This document shows, piece by piece, positions 7,866-18,002 of a stretch of 64,000 bases of DNA; positions within the stretch are counted from its first letter, which is position 1, and every line of letters begins with the position of its first letter. Location of the stretch: positions 744,001-808,000 of the forward strand of contig NZ_QRBB01000001.1 of assembly GCF_003363135.1 (NCBI RefSeq), read 5' to 3'. Source of the stretch: Alteriqipengyuania lutimaris. GTDB lineage: Bacteria; Pseudomonadota; Alphaproteobacteria; Sphingomonadales; Sphingomonadaceae. A program made the position numbers and the translations under genes. The notes beneath the pieces are model-generated. The model was given only the letters and a program-made list of their open reading frames with translations. It was not told the origin of the DNA and ran no database searches.

Positions 7866-9677
7866 TCAATGCCGATACAAGCCGTCGAGCCGGTCGCCGT
7901 AGCGTTCGCGGATCTTGTGCCGCCTGATCTTCATGCTCGGCGTCATTTCCTCGTTCTCGATCGAGAAGGGCTCGTCCGCGAAGGCGAAGCCGCGCACCTT
8001 CTCGACCACCGAGAGCTCCTTGTTCACCCGGTCGACCGCATTGCGGATCGCCGCCCGGAATTCCGGGTGCTCATGCACCTTGCTGCAATCCATCTGCTTG
8101 CCGTTGGCCTTGCACCAGTCGAGCGCCCATTCGGCGTCGGGAACGATCAGGCCGACGATGTAGGGTCGCCGGTCGCCTGCGACCATCGCCTGCCCGATCT
8201 CGGGCTGGAGCGTCAGCATCCCCTCGACCTTCTGCGGCGCGACATTGTCGCCCTTGTCGTTGACGATCATGTCCTTCTTGCGGTCGGTGATGACGATCCG
8301 GCCACGCTCGTCGACATGGCCGATATCGCCGGTATGCAGCCAGCCGTCCTGCAGCGCCCGATCGGTTTCGGCCTGGTTCTGCCAGTAGCCATGCATCACC
8401 AGTTCGCCGCGGCACAGGATCTCGCCATCCTCGGCGATCTTGATCTTGACGCCCTTCATCGGCGGGCCGACCGTATCCATCGACACTCCGGCTGAGGGCC
8501 TGTTGCAGCTGATGACCGGCCCGGCCTCGGTCTGGCCGTAGCCCTGCATCATCGGCAGGCCGAGCGCCTGGAAGAAGGTGCCGACTTCGGGGTTGAGCGG
8601 CGCGCCGCCCGACACCATCGCCTTGATCCGCCCGCCGAACTTCTGGCGAATCTTGGGCCGCAGCAGCCGCCCGACGAGAAGGTCCATCGGCTTGTCGCGC
8701 AGCCGCTTCTTGCCGTTCGCATCCGTCCGCTCCTCGATCTCCAGCGCGCGGTCCATCAGGAAGCTCGCGGCGCCGCCCTGCTTGCCGATCTGCTTCATGA
8801 TCCGCGTACGCAGCACTTCGAAGAGGCGCGGCACGACGACCATCACCGTGGGGCTCGTCTCCTCGATATTGCTCGCAAGCTTTTCCAGCCCCTCGGCATA
8901 GTAGATCTGCGCGCCGACGCCGATCGGCAGGAATTGTCCGCCGGTATGCTCGTAAGCGTGGCTGAGCGGGAGGAAGGAGAGAAAGCGCTCGTCGTCCGAC
9001 AGGTTGAAGTCGTCGATCAGGATGTCCGCCGCGCCCGCCACATTGCACAGGATCGCGCCGTGATGCTGGAGGACGCCGCGCGGTGCGCCGCCCGTGCCGC
9101 TGGTATAGATGATGCAGGCGGTATCCTTGCGCCCGATATTCTGGAGCCGCGCCTCCACCGCCTTGCGCGCGGCCCCGGCGTCACCCTCGATCATGCTCGA
9201 CCACGAATGGCAGGCCAGATTGCCGCCCTGATAGCCGCGCACGCTCTCGATCGGGATGATGTGCTCGGCGATGCCGGTGTGGAAGATCGCGGGGATCAGC
9301 GGACCCGATAGCTTGTTGCTCGACACGATCACCGCCTTCGCGCCCGAATTGTCGAGGATATGGATGTGATCGCGTTCGGTGTTCGTGATGTAGGCAGGCA
9401 CGGTGATGCAGCCTGCGGCCATGATGGCGAGATCGGCGATGCACCATTCGGGGCGATTCTCGGACACCAGCATCACCCGGTCGCCGTCGGTGATGCCCAG
9501 ACCGCGCAGGTTTTCCGCGAGAATGCAGACCTGATCGGCCACCTCGCGCCAGCTGATCGTCTGCCATTCGCCGGCGACCTTGCGTCCGAGGAAGGGTTTC
9601 TCGCCCCCTTCGTCGGCGCGTTTCAGAAACAGCGAGACCAGATTGCTCGCCCGCTCGATCTCTTGCAGCTGGGTCAA
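7866..9677 (-). CDS. Long-chain acyl-CoA synthetase (AMP-forming)
   Basis: The 603-residue enzyme belongs to the ANL superfamily. Motifs in order are the phosphate loop YTSGTGGAPRG near residue 190, GYGQTEAGP near 390, GWLHTGDIG near 455 and the hinge/catalytic segment DRKKDMIVNDKGDNVAPQKV. It activates long-chain fatty acids to acyl-CoA through an acyl-adenylate, feeding beta-oxidation or lipid synthesis, and is cytosolic or membrane-associated. The only plausible start is TTG 9677 with AGAGGG six bases upstream. It is monocistronic and convergent with the unknown gene at 7231. Confidence 0.93.
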   Translation of the reverse strand: MTQLQEIERASNLVSLFLKRADEGGEKPFLGRKVAGEWQTISWREVADQVCILAENLRGLGITDGDRVMLVSENRPEWCIADLAIMAAGCITVPAYITNTERDHIHILDNSGAKAVIVSSNKLSGPLIPAIFHTGIAEHIIPIESVRGYQGGNLACHSWSSMIEGDAGAARKAVEARLQNIGRKDTACIIYTSGTGGAPRGVLQHHGAILCNVAGAADILIDDFNLSDDERFLSFLPLSHAYEHTGGQFLPIGVGAQIYYAEGLEKLASNIEETSPTVMVVVPRLFEVLRTRIMKQIGKQGGAASFLMDRALEIEERTDANGKKRLRDKPMDLLVGRLLRPKIRQKFGGRIKAMVSGGAPLNPEVGTFFQALGLPMMQGYGQTEAGPVISCNRPSAGVSMDTVGPPMKGVKIKIAEDGEILCRGELVMHGYWQNQAETDRALQDGWLHTGDIGHVDERGRIVITDRKKDMIVNDKGDNVAPQKVEGMLTLQPEIGQAMVAGDRRPYIVGLIVPDAEWALDWCKANGKQMDCSKVHEHPEFRAAIRNAVDRVNKELSVVEKVRGFAFADEPFSIENEEMTPSMKIRRHKIRERYGDRLDGLYRH

Positions 9678-9746
9678 ACGCGCACCCTCTTTCCCGGTTT
9701 TCGTTGTCTTTATAACGGCGCAGCGCGCTCTAGGCTCCCCGCGACC

Positions 9747-11510
9747 CTACGGCAAGTTGCCGGAGGGGAGCAGCATCGTGTCCTCGTGCCGGTCGTAGGC
9801 GAGCCCGTCGAGACGCGGATCATAGGCCGCGACCCAGCCGTCCGGCGTCCGCAGCGCGCCATTGGTGCGGAACAGGAAGTCGCTTGTCGAGACGTTGGCG
9901 TGGCCGAGCGCCTGCCACTGGTCCTTGGCATCCGCGAGCCAGCTGCCTTCCTCCACGATCAGCCGGTCGCCGAAGCCCATGACCATCGGCAGGGCGAGCG
10001 CGTCTTCCAGGCTGAGCCCGAAATCGATCACGCCGATGATGGCACGCGCGGTCTGGATCGGGATCGTCGTGCCCCCGGCAGCACCCAGCGCGAGGAAGGG
10101 CTCGCCCTCCCGGTCGTAGATGACGGTGGGCGACATCGAACTGCGCGGGCGCTTTCCGCCCTGCACGCGGTTGGCCGAGAGCGTGCCATCCTGCACCGGG
10201 GCGAAGTCGAAATCGGTCAGCTCGTTGTTGAGGTAGAACCCGCCGAAGCGCAGACCAGATCCGAACGCGCCCTCGATCGTGCTGGTATAGCTGACCATCG
10301 TGCCATCCGCGCCGACGGTGACGAAATGGGTCGTGCCGCTTTCGGGATAGGCTTCGCCCGCCGGAGTGGGCTCGGGCGCCCCCGGCGGGGTGCCCGGCTC
10401 GACCTGTGCCGAGCGCTGCTGCGGATCGATCAGCTCAGCGCGGCTGGCGAGGTAAGCGGGATCGATCAGCCCCTGCGTGGGCACATCGACGAAATCGGCA
10501 TCGCCGGTGTAGATCGCGCGGTCCGCGTAGGCGAGCCGCTGTGCTTCGACGAACAGGTGCCACGCCTGCACCGAACGCGGGCCGAGCGCGGCGAGGTCGA
10601 ACCGTTCGAGCTGTTCGAGGATGCCGATCACGGCGATCCCGCCGGACGAGGGCGGGCCCATGCCGCACACCTTGTACCCGCGATAATCGCCGCAGACGGG
10701 ATCGCGCAGCTTGGCCCCGTAGGCGGCGATGTCGGCGGCGGTCATCGCGGGCTCGCGCGGGGTCTCGGCGGCGACGGTCGCGGCAAGGCCTTCGGCGAAA
10801 GCACCCCCGTAGAAAACCTCGGGTCCCCGCGCGGAAATCTGCGCCAGGGTCTGCGCCAGTTCGGGCTGGACAATGCGCGTGCCCACCGGCTTCGGCGACC
10901 CGTCGGCGGTGTAGAACAGCGCGCGTCCCTGGGCCGTGTGGCCTGCGCGTTCGACCTGCCCCTCCAGCGAGGAATGCAGCCGGGCGTTGAGGACGAACCC
11001 GTCGCGCGCAAGCCCGATCGCCGGCTGGAACAGCGCGCTCCACGGCAGTTTGCCGTGCTCGGCATGCAGTTTCGCTGCGACCGCGATATTGCCCGGTACG
11101 CCGACGCTCAGGCCGCTGATCGTCGCTTCTCGCCCGGGCAGGGGCTTGCCCTCTTCGTCGAGGAACCACGCGGGCGTGGCGCCCGCGGGCGCGGTTTCGC
11201 GGCCGTCGTAGCTTTGTACCGTGCCATCGGGCTGGCCGAGCAGGATGAAGCCGCCTCCGCCGATGCCCGAGCTTTGCGGTTCGACCACGGTCAGCGCGAT
11301 CATCGTGGCGAGGGCCGCGTCGACCGCGTTGCCGCCTTTTTCGAGCATCGCCTCGCCCGCGACCGTGGCGCGCGGATCGGCCGAGGCGACGACGCCCGCC
11401 GATGGCGGCAGCGCTGCGACGGGCGCAGGGGGTGCATCAGCCTCGGGCGCGGTGGCGCACGCGGCGAGCGACAGGGCGGCGGCGATGCTGGCAGTGGTGC
11501 GGAAAAGCAT
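9747..11510 (-). CDS. ggt: Gamma-glutamyltransferase (lipoprotein form)
   Basis: The roughly 587-residue precursor begins MLFRTTASIAAALSLAACAT, with a lipobox (LAAC), so it is probably an envelope lipoprotein. The N-terminal-nucleophile fold is marked by AVDAALATMIALTVVEPQSS and the Thr motif SGTTHFVTVG, where autocleavage would release the small subunit, followed by GGTTIPIQTARAI. The enzyme cleaves or transfers gamma-glutamyl groups, mainly from glutathione. AAGGA lies five bases before ATG 11510, so I prefer it over ATG 11516, which overlaps the pyrD stop as ATGA. Coupling to pyrD has no obvious metabolic meaning. Confidence 0.92.
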   Translation of the reverse strand: MLFRTTASIAAALSLAACATAPEADAPPAPVAALPPSAGVVASADPRATVAGEAMLEKGGNAVDAALATMIALTVVEPQSSGIGGGGFILLGQPDGTVQSYDGRETAPAGATPAWFLDEEGKPLPGREATISGLSVGVPGNIAVAAKLHAEHGKLPWSALFQPAIGLARDGFVLNARLHSSLEGQVERAGHTAQGRALFYTADGSPKPVGTRIVQPELAQTLAQISARGPEVFYGGAFAEGLAATVAAETPREPAMTAADIAAYGAKLRDPVCGDYRGYKVCGMGPPSSGGIAVIGILEQLERFDLAALGPRSVQAWHLFVEAQRLAYADRAIYTGDADFVDVPTQGLIDPAYLASRAELIDPQQRSAQVEPGTPPGAPEPTPAGEAYPESGTTHFVTVGADGTMVSYTSTIEGAFGSGLRFGGFYLNNELTDFDFAPVQDGTLSANRVQGGKRPRSSMSPTVIYDREGEPFLALGAAGGTTIPIQTARAIIGVIDFGLSLEDALALPMVMGFGDRLIVEEGSWLADAKDQWQALGHANVSTSDFLFRTNGALRTPDGWVAAYDPRLDGLAYDRHEDTMLLPSGNLP

Positions 11511-11512
11511 AA

Positions 11513-12568
11513 TCATCCTTGGGCTTGCGATCCGATCGCGTCTTCAATCGAGGCAAAGCCTTCGCGCTGCAACCTCTTGCTGAGGCCACGCGCGATCCGC
11601 CGGCCCAGCGTCGGCCCTTCGTAGACCATCGCCGAATAGAGCTGAACGAGGCTGGCGCCCGCAACGATCCGGTCCCAGGCGGCATCGGCGCTGTCGATCC
11701 CGCCGGCAGCGATCAGCGGGATCGCGCCGCCGGTCGCCTTGCGAAAATCCTTGAGGCGCTGGAGCGCGATCGGCGCGAGCGGCGCACCCGAAAGCCCGCC
11801 TGTTTCGCCTGCATGTTTCGACCTCAGCGGGGGCCGGGCAAGCGTGGTGTTGGAGATGATCAGCGCGGCCAGCGGGCTGTCGAGCGCGACCCTGGCGATC
11901 GCGTCGATCTCGTTGGGATCGAGATCGGGTGCGAGCTTGAGGAATACCGGTGGGCCGTCGGACCCCCGCGCTTCGAACACGCCGTCGAGCAGGTGCTTGA
12001 GCGCATCGCCCGCCTGCAGGTTGCGCAGCCCCGGCGTATTCGGGCTGGAGATATTCACCGTGAGATAACTGGCGAGAGGCGCCATCAGTTCGGTCAGCAG
12101 CGCATAGTCGGCGATGCGATCATCGCTGTCCTTGTTCGCGCCGATATTGACCCCGACCACGCCTGTCCTGAGCGAAGTCGAAGGGCCCGTGCGCTTGCTC
12201 AGTCGTTCGCGCGCGGCTTCCGCCCCGCCATTGTTGAACCCCATGCGGTTGATCACCGCGCGGTCTTCCACCAGCCGGAACAGGCGTGGTTTCGGGTTGC
12301 CCGCCTGCGGGAACGGCGTGATCGTGCCCACCTCGACGAAGCCGAAGCCGAGGCTCAGCAGCGCGTCGGGCACCTCGGCATCCTTGTCGTAACCAGGCGC
12401 CACGCCCACGGGCGAGGGGAAGGTCAGCCCGCCGATCGTCACCGCCAGCGCGGGATCGTGGCGCGGCGGCGTGCCCGTGGGCATTCGTTTCAATCCGGCG
12501 AGCGAGAGGCGATGCGCGCGCTCCGGGTCGAGGGTGAAGAGCAGCGGGCGGAGTGCGGGAAACAGCAT
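11513..12568 (-). CDS. pyrD: Dihydroorotate dehydrogenase (quinone), class 2
   Basis: The 351-residue class 2 enzyme oxidises dihydroorotate to orotate at the inner membrane, passing electrons through FMN to quinone. Recognisable parts are the N-terminal membrane-associating helices (LFPALRPLLFTLDPERAHR), PVGVAPGYDKD, NRMGFNNGG, NISSPNTPGLR with the catalytic Ser, and IAAGGIDSADAAWDRI. Residues 127-137 (TGPSTSLRTGV) are not part of the family. They are encoded by a short interspersed repeat at 12162-12187 that keeps the frame and lies in the variable segment between the NNGG and VGVNIGANKDS blocks. The gene appears intact and is coupled to ggt. Confidence 0.95.
   Translation of the reverse strand: MLFPALRPLLFTLDPERAHRLSLAGLKRMPTGTPPRHDPALAVTIGGLTFPSPVGVAPGYDKDAEVPDALLSLGFGFVEVGTITPFPQAGNPKPRLFRLVEDRAVINRMGFNNGGAEAARERLSKRTGPSTSLRTGVVGVNIGANKDSDDRIADYALLTELMAPLASYLTVNISSPNTPGLRNLQAGDALKHLLDGVFEARGSDGPPVFLKLAPDLDPNEIDAIARVALDSPLAALIISNTTLARPPLRSKHAGETGGLSGAPLAPIALQRLKDFRKATGGAIPLIAAGGIDSADAAWDRIVAGASLVQLYSAMVYEGPTLGRRIARGLSKRLQREGFASIEDAIGSQAQG
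12162..12187. repeat. Short interspersed sphingomonad repeat, in-frame inside pyrD
   Basis: CCTGTCCTGAGCGAAGTCG followed by AAGGGCC is a 26-base copy of a short repeat that I know as abundant in sphingomonad genomes. On the pyrD strand it encodes GPSTSLRTG. It sits between two conserved blocks without disrupting the frame. The abundance statement is family knowledge; only this one copy is seen here. Confidence 0.7.
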
Positions 12569-12722
12569 GCGATCCGCCCTATTGCGCCGCCGCCGCCAAG
12601 TCGAGCGTTCGGCGCAAGGCCCTCCTCACCGGCTCTCCGGTGCGCCCCTTTCCACTGGCCCTTTTCACTATCGTCGCCTTGAGGCAGGGTGCGCGCCAAG
12701 CATCATTCTGGAGAGAGCCTGC

Positions 12723-14546
12723 ATGAAGACCGCCCCCCAAACTGCCCTGATCCTTCTTGCAAGTCTGGGCCTCGCGGCCTGCGCAACCACTCCGGTCGAC
12801 ACGACCGCCATGACGCCGCCCGCGCCCGTCGCTGCGCCCGAACAGGCGCCCGCGGACATCAACACACTGTTCGATTCCTACGACGAAGCGCAGCTCGCGA
12901 CGAGCCCGCTGACCAAGGCCTATCGCGGCATTCGCGACGAGGATTACGGCGAGTGGGGGGACTTCACCGACGCGGCGCAGGTGCGCGAAGAGGCCATGCT
13001 GCAATCCTACGCGGACCGGATGCGCGCGGGTTACGAGGTCGCGAGCCTGCCGGAAAAGGACGCCCTTTCCTACCGCCTGTTCGAGGCCGTGGCGCAGCGT
13101 TCGGCGTCGCTCTTCCCGTACCGCGACTACGGCTACATCTTCGACCAGATGAACGGCGCGCAGAGCCAGCTGCCGGCCTTCCTCATCAATATCCACGCGG
13201 TGCAGAATGTCGATCACGCGCGCGATTACGTCTCGCGGATCGAAGGGCTCGGCGGCGTGATGGACACGCTGACCGCGCAGTCGCGCGACCAGGCCGATGA
13301 AGGCATCATGCCGCCCGACTGGGTCTACCCCTATGTCATCTCGGACATTCGCAACCTGCTCGAAGCGGGCGAGGACAGCGCAGTGCTGGAGGATTTCCGC
13401 GACAAGGTCGATGCGCTCGATGGTGTCGATGCAGATACGAAGGACGGGCTGAAAGCCGATGCGACCACGGCCTGGACCACCTCCGCGGTGCCCGCCTACC
13501 GTCGCCTGCTCGCCGAAATGGAGCGCCAGCAGGCCATGGCGCCGACCGATGACGGCATCTGGCGCTTCCCCGAGGGTGAGGCCTATTACGCCGCTCTGCT
13601 GAAGAACTACACGACCACCGACCTCACCGCGGACCAGATCCACCGGATCGGGCTGCAAAATGTCGAGCGCATTCATAACGAGATGCGCGAGATTATGGAT
13701 CGGGTCGGCTTCGAAGGCACCTTGCAGGACTTCTTCGAATTCACCCGCACCGACGACCGCTTCTATTACGACACGCGCGAAGCCTATCTCGCCGATGCGC
13801 AGGAGAAGCTCGACGCGATGGAAGCGAAGCTGCCCGAATTCTTCGCCACGCTTCCCAAGGCAGCGCTCCGGGTGAAGCCGGTCGAGGCGTTTCGCGAACA
13901 GAGCGCGGGCAAGGCCTTTTACCAGAGCCCCGCGCCTGATGGTTCACGACCGGGCACCTATTACGTGAACCTGTATAACCTGAAGGATATGTCCAAGAAC
14001 GAGCTGGAGGCGCTCGCCTATCACGAAGGCCTGCCCGGCCATCACCTCCAGCGCTCGATTCAGACCGAGCTGGGCGACGTGCCGCCCTTCCGCCGCTTCG
14101 GCGGGGTGACCGCCTATACCGAGGGCTGGGGCCTCTATTCGGAGGAGCTGGGCAAGGACATGGGCTTCTACACCGATCCCTACGCCGACTTCGGTCGGTT
14201 GCAGATGGAGCTGTGGCGCGCCTGCCGGCTGGTGGTCGACACCGGGATCCACGACAAGCGCTGGAGCCGCGAGCGGGCGATCCAGTATCTGTCCGACAAC
14301 ACGCCGAATCCCGACGGCGACATCCGCAAGGCGATCGAGCGCTACATCGTCTATCCGGGCCAGGCGACCGCCTACATGATCGGCAAATTGAAGATCATGG
14401 AGCTACGCGAAGCTGCGCGCGCCGAGCTGCGCGAGGATTTCGACATCCGCGCATTCCACGATGTCGTTCTGCTGCCCGGCCCGGTGCCGCTCGATATCCT
14501 CGAGGAGAATGTCGAGGCGTGGGTGGCGAGCGAGAAGGCATCCTAG
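12723..14546 (+). CDS. DUF885 family lipoprotein, putative metallohydrolase
   Basis: The 607-residue protein starts at ATG 12723, preceded by GGAGAGAG. Its signal MKTAPQTALILLASLGLAAC carries a lipobox (LAAC), so it is likely anchored in the outer membrane or periplasm. The DUF885 core includes the H-E-x-x-P-G-H-H motif in AYHEGLPGHHLQRSIQTEL, which resembles a zinc site, followed by AYTEGWGLYSEELGKDMG. DUF885 proteins are thought to be zinc peptidases, and their substrates are mostly unknown. It is a single gene on the plus strand after the divergent pyrD-ggt pair. Confidence 0.88.
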   Translation: MKTAPQTALILLASLGLAACATTPVDTTAMTPPAPVAAPEQAPADINTLFDSYDEAQLATSPLTKAYRGIRDEDYGEWGDFTDAAQVREEAMLQSYADRMRAGYEVASLPEKDALSYRLFEAVAQRSASLFPYRDYGYIFDQMNGAQSQLPAFLINIHAVQNVDHARDYVSRIEGLGGVMDTLTAQSRDQADEGIMPPDWVYPYVISDIRNLLEAGEDSAVLEDFRDKVDALDGVDADTKDGLKADATTAWTTSAVPAYRRLLAEMERQQAMAPTDDGIWRFPEGEAYYAALLKNYTTTDLTADQIHRIGLQNVERIHNEMREIMDRVGFEGTLQDFFEFTRTDDRFYYDTREAYLADAQEKLDAMEAKLPEFFATLPKAALRVKPVEAFREQSAGKAFYQSPAPDGSRPGTYYVNLYNLKDMSKNELEALAYHEGLPGHHLQRSIQTELGDVPPFRRFGGVTAYTEGWGLYSEELGKDMGFYTDPYADFGRLQMELWRACRLVVDTGIHDKRWSRERAIQYLSDNTPNPDGDIRKAIERYIVYPGQATAYMIGKLKIMELREAARAELREDFDIRAFHDVVLLPGPVPLDILEENVEAWVASEKAS

Positions 14547-14547
14547 A

Positions 14548-14700
14548 ATCCTCCCCGTTTTTCCCGAAGGGACAAATGGGGAGGTGGCGCGCGCCGAAGG
14601 CGCGCGACGGAGGGGCAATGGCGTTGGCTCTTCCCCTCCACCACCGCCTGCGGCGGCGGTCCCCCTCCCCATTTGCGACTTCGTCGAAAACGGGGAGGAT
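14548..14700. repeat. Nested inverted repeat between DUF885 gene and the SUF operon
   Basis: Outer arms ATCCTCCCCGTTTT (14548-14561) and AAAACGGGGAGGAT (14687-14700) are perfect 14-base complements. Inside them, CAAATGGGGAGG (14573-14584) and CCTCCCCATTTG (14664-14675) are perfect 12-base complements. A third GC-only hairpin lies near 14588-14608. The whole could fold as a large cruciform or RNA structure and act as a terminator between the DUF885 gene and iscR. It resembles interspersed palindromic elements of sphingomonads. Confidence 0.8.
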
Positions 14701-14740
14701 CGGTTGCTAACGACTCGCAAGTGTCGGGTTTTGGTTGAAA

Positions 14741-14759
14741 TCGGACTGATTTAGTCCGA
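14741..14759. promoter_or_regulatory. IscR operator of the SUF operon (perfect inverted repeat)
   Basis: TCGGACT (14741-14747), spacer GATTT and AGTCCGA (14753-14759) form a perfect 7-bp inverted repeat 10 bases upstream of the iscR ATG. It matches my memory of the alphaproteobacterial IscR site (GACT-N5-AGTC core). Its position at the start codon implies autorepression of the whole operon by promoter blocking. No -35/-10 pair stands out, so the exact promoter is not assigned. Confidence 0.7.
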
Positions 14760-14769
14760 ATTGGCTGGC

Positions 14770-15188
14770 ATGCGCCTCAGCAACCTTGCCGACTACGCCA
14801 TCGTGATCATGGCCGCGACCGCTCGCAAATGCGGTGGCGGGCGTGTGTCGTCGGCCGATCTGGCGCAGGAAACCGGCATTCCCGTGCCAACCGCGCAGAA
14901 GATCGTTAGCAAGCTGAGCGCGGCTGGCCTGCTGCGGTCCACGCGCGGAGCGGGCGGCGGCCTGCAGCTGGCGCGGCCTGCGGCGGCGATCAGCATGGCC
15001 GACATTGTCGAGGCGATCGAAGGTCCGATCGCGCTCGTCAGCTGCATCGAGACCGGCGATTGCGCGGTCGAGCACGAATGCAGCGTCAAACCGCACTGGC
15101 CTGTGGTTAATGCCGCAGTGCGCGGCGCGCTGGCCGACGTCTCGCTGGCGAAAATTGCAGGCGCAGTCCCTGCGCAGAAAGAAGTGGC

Positions 15189-15192
<4 letters not shown>
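14770..15192 (+). CDS. iscR: Rrf2-family regulator of Fe-S biogenesis (IscR/SufR-like)
   Basis: The 140-residue regulator has an N-terminal winged helix ([35 protein letters not shown]) and three cysteines at 92, 98 and 104 spaced C-x5-C-x5-C with H109. This is the same pattern as the [2Fe-2S] ligands of E. coli IscR. It should sense Fe-S status and repress the SUF genes when cluster is bound. ATG 14770 is preferred over the in-frame TTG 14761 because the latter begins only two bases after the operator ends. The stop overlaps sufB as ATGA. Confidence 0.9.
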
Positions 15193-16678
<1,486 letters not shown>

Positions 16679-16682
<4 letters not shown>

Positions 16683-17299
16683 GACACGCTATCGCGCTGG
16701 CAATCGCACCGATGCTGGCTATCGGCTGCGCGGATGCGTCCGACGCGTCGGAGTTGCCGTCAGTCCTTCCGCACGTAGAGACCCTGCGCCCGTTGATCGC
16801 GTGTATCGCGGAAAGAGTCGAGCAGAGCGACGAAACCGAAGAATGGAGCGGGGGTGCGCCTCGCGGGCCGGCGCAAAGCTCGGCGACGGTCGCTGCCTGC
16901 CAAGCGGAGAGCGGGGTCACCATCAGGCAGGTCAGCAATCGCGAGCCGACCGACTTCACCGATCCGGAATTTGCCAAGCAGGGCGTGTTCTTTATGGCAT
17001 TGATGACGTTCGGCGACCACCGCGATCATCTGACCGTCGAGGAGTTCGACGAGGCAATGGCCATCGCTCGATGTCTGCAGCAGGAGCAGATCGTCAAGGG
17101 ACAGATTCTTCGCAAAAGCCCCGGGGAAGCGCACGAAATCACAATGAGTGCGATGGATAAATGCGTGCCGAACCATCGAGAGTATCTTCGGAATCCGGAA
17201 GATATGTCGCTGCTAGGTCGCAGCGGGTTCCTCGGCAACACGATCGGGCGATTGAACCTGCGATATGTTGAAGCGGCGAGTGCGGGAGAAGGAACATGA
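16679..17299 (+). CDS. Exported Cys-containing protein A inside the SUF operon, unknown
   Basis: This 206-residue protein begins at GTG 16679, overlapping the sufB stop as GTGA, and ends in ATGA shared with the next small gene. The N-terminus ([20 protein letters not shown]) is a short signal with a lipobox-like AIGC, so export and lipidation are likely. The mature region has cysteines at LIACIA, VAACQA, IARCLQ and MDKCVP, and no membrane helix. I do not recognise the family. It is not a usual SUF component. Placement between sufB and sufC and its base composition, slightly lower in GC than sufB, suggest an acquired insertion. Confidence 0.65.
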
Positions 17300-17496
17300 C
17301 CGACCGCAAAACTCTCCAGCTCCGCGACCCGTCCGAGAGCGATTCCGCCACCCCCGCCGTCAAGCGCAAGGGCCGCGGGTGGGAGATCTCGGAGAAGCGC
17401 CTCGATGCGCTGCACGATCGTGCGCGCGAGATGCGTCGCCGGAAGAACGAGTCCCCAAGGCCGCTGGCGATCTCGCTGGAAGGGAGCGTGGGGTGA
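17296..17496 (+). CDS. Chimeric 66-aa peptide: head of DUF559-like protein joined to SufB tail
   Basis: Residues 1-48 ([15 protein letters not shown]... to AREMRRR) match the start of the DUF559-like protein at 18541. The DNA is 86 of 88 identical over 17353-17440 versus 18595-18682. The last eleven residues ([11 protein letters not shown]) are the SufB C-terminus from the repeat at 17463-17496. The frame is open from ATG 17296, overlapping the stop of protein A, to TGA 17496. It is a recombination product. If translated, it would serve mainly to carry ribosomes to the next gene, since it lacks the rest of the parent domain. Confidence 0.6.
   Translation: MTDRKTLQLRDPSESDSATPAVKRKGRGWEISEKRLDALHDRAREMRRRKNESPRPLAISLEGSVG
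17353..17440 (+). repeat. Direct repeat: partial copy of DUF559-like gene 5' region
   Basis: These 88 bases are 86/88 identical to 18595-18682. Only two third-position differences are seen (CAC/CAT and CGT/CGC), which points to a recent duplication or ongoing gene conversion. Confidence 0.95.
17463..17496 (+). repeat. Direct repeat copy 2: 3' end of sufB
   Basis: The second copy of the 34-base sufB terminus is joined directly to the truncated DUF559-like head. It marks the junction of the tandem duplication. Confidence 0.95.
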
Positions 17497-18002
17497 AGCG
17501 CTGCCTGACCATCGCGCTTCTCGCGCTCGTGCCCTCCACGGCGTTTGCCAAAGACGTCGAGCGATATTCTGTGCCCGAGATCGTGCGGAACTCTTTGCCT
17601 GGCCTGCAATGCTATCATGACGAGGTCGAAAAGGCGGGCCTGTACAATGAGCCCGAGGCTCAGACGGATCAAAGCACCAAGGGGGGGCAGGGACGACTTC
17701 AGAATATCGTCGAGAGTTGTCAGCTCCGCGAGGGTGCCGACAATTCGAAACAGTTGCTGGCAGCTGCGAACCCGTCATTGACTGCGCGGGATGTCTCGCA
17801 AACTGTCGATCGGGTGTATGGAACCCTTATCCAGTTCCACCGCATGAGAATGGATGTTCGCACGGAATATAGGTGGGTTACTGGCAGGCGCGGGAATCGA
17901 GGTATTTTTGAAACAAATGGGTGTCGAACCTCCGCGCAAAAAAAGATACGTCACAACCGTACCGATTGCGCCCTCATCACAGGATCGCGAACCGGACGAT
18001 GA
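17493..18002 (+). CDS. Exported Cys-containing protein B inside the SUF operon, unknown
   Basis: The 169-residue product starts at GTG 17493 in the second copy of the sufB end, just as protein A does in the first. VKRCLTIALLALVPSTAFA is a good Sec signal with cleavage before KDVERY. The mature protein contains cysteines at LQCYHDE, VESCQL, NGCRTS and TDCALI, and is hydrophilic. It does not align clearly with protein A, so the flanks were duplicated while the contents differ. Its stop overlaps the next gene (ATGA, 17999-18002). The last 45 residues are Arg-rich and may derive from rearranged sequence. Confidence 0.6.
   Translation: MKRCLTIALLALVPSTAFAKDVERYSVPEIVRNSLPGLQCYHDEVEKAGLYNEPEAQTDQSTKGGQGRLQNIVESCQLREGADNSKQLLAAANPSLTARDVSQTVDRVYGTLIQFHRMRMDVRTEYRWVTGRRGNRGIFETNGCRTSAQKKIRHNRTDCALITGSRTGR

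Noticed and set aside
9360..11624. 754-codon open frame on the plus strand opposite the acyl-CoA ligase and ggt
   Set aside because: It spans two well-supported genes on the other strand, has an Arg/Asp/His-rich composition typical of antisense frames in GC-rich DNA, and shows no family motif.
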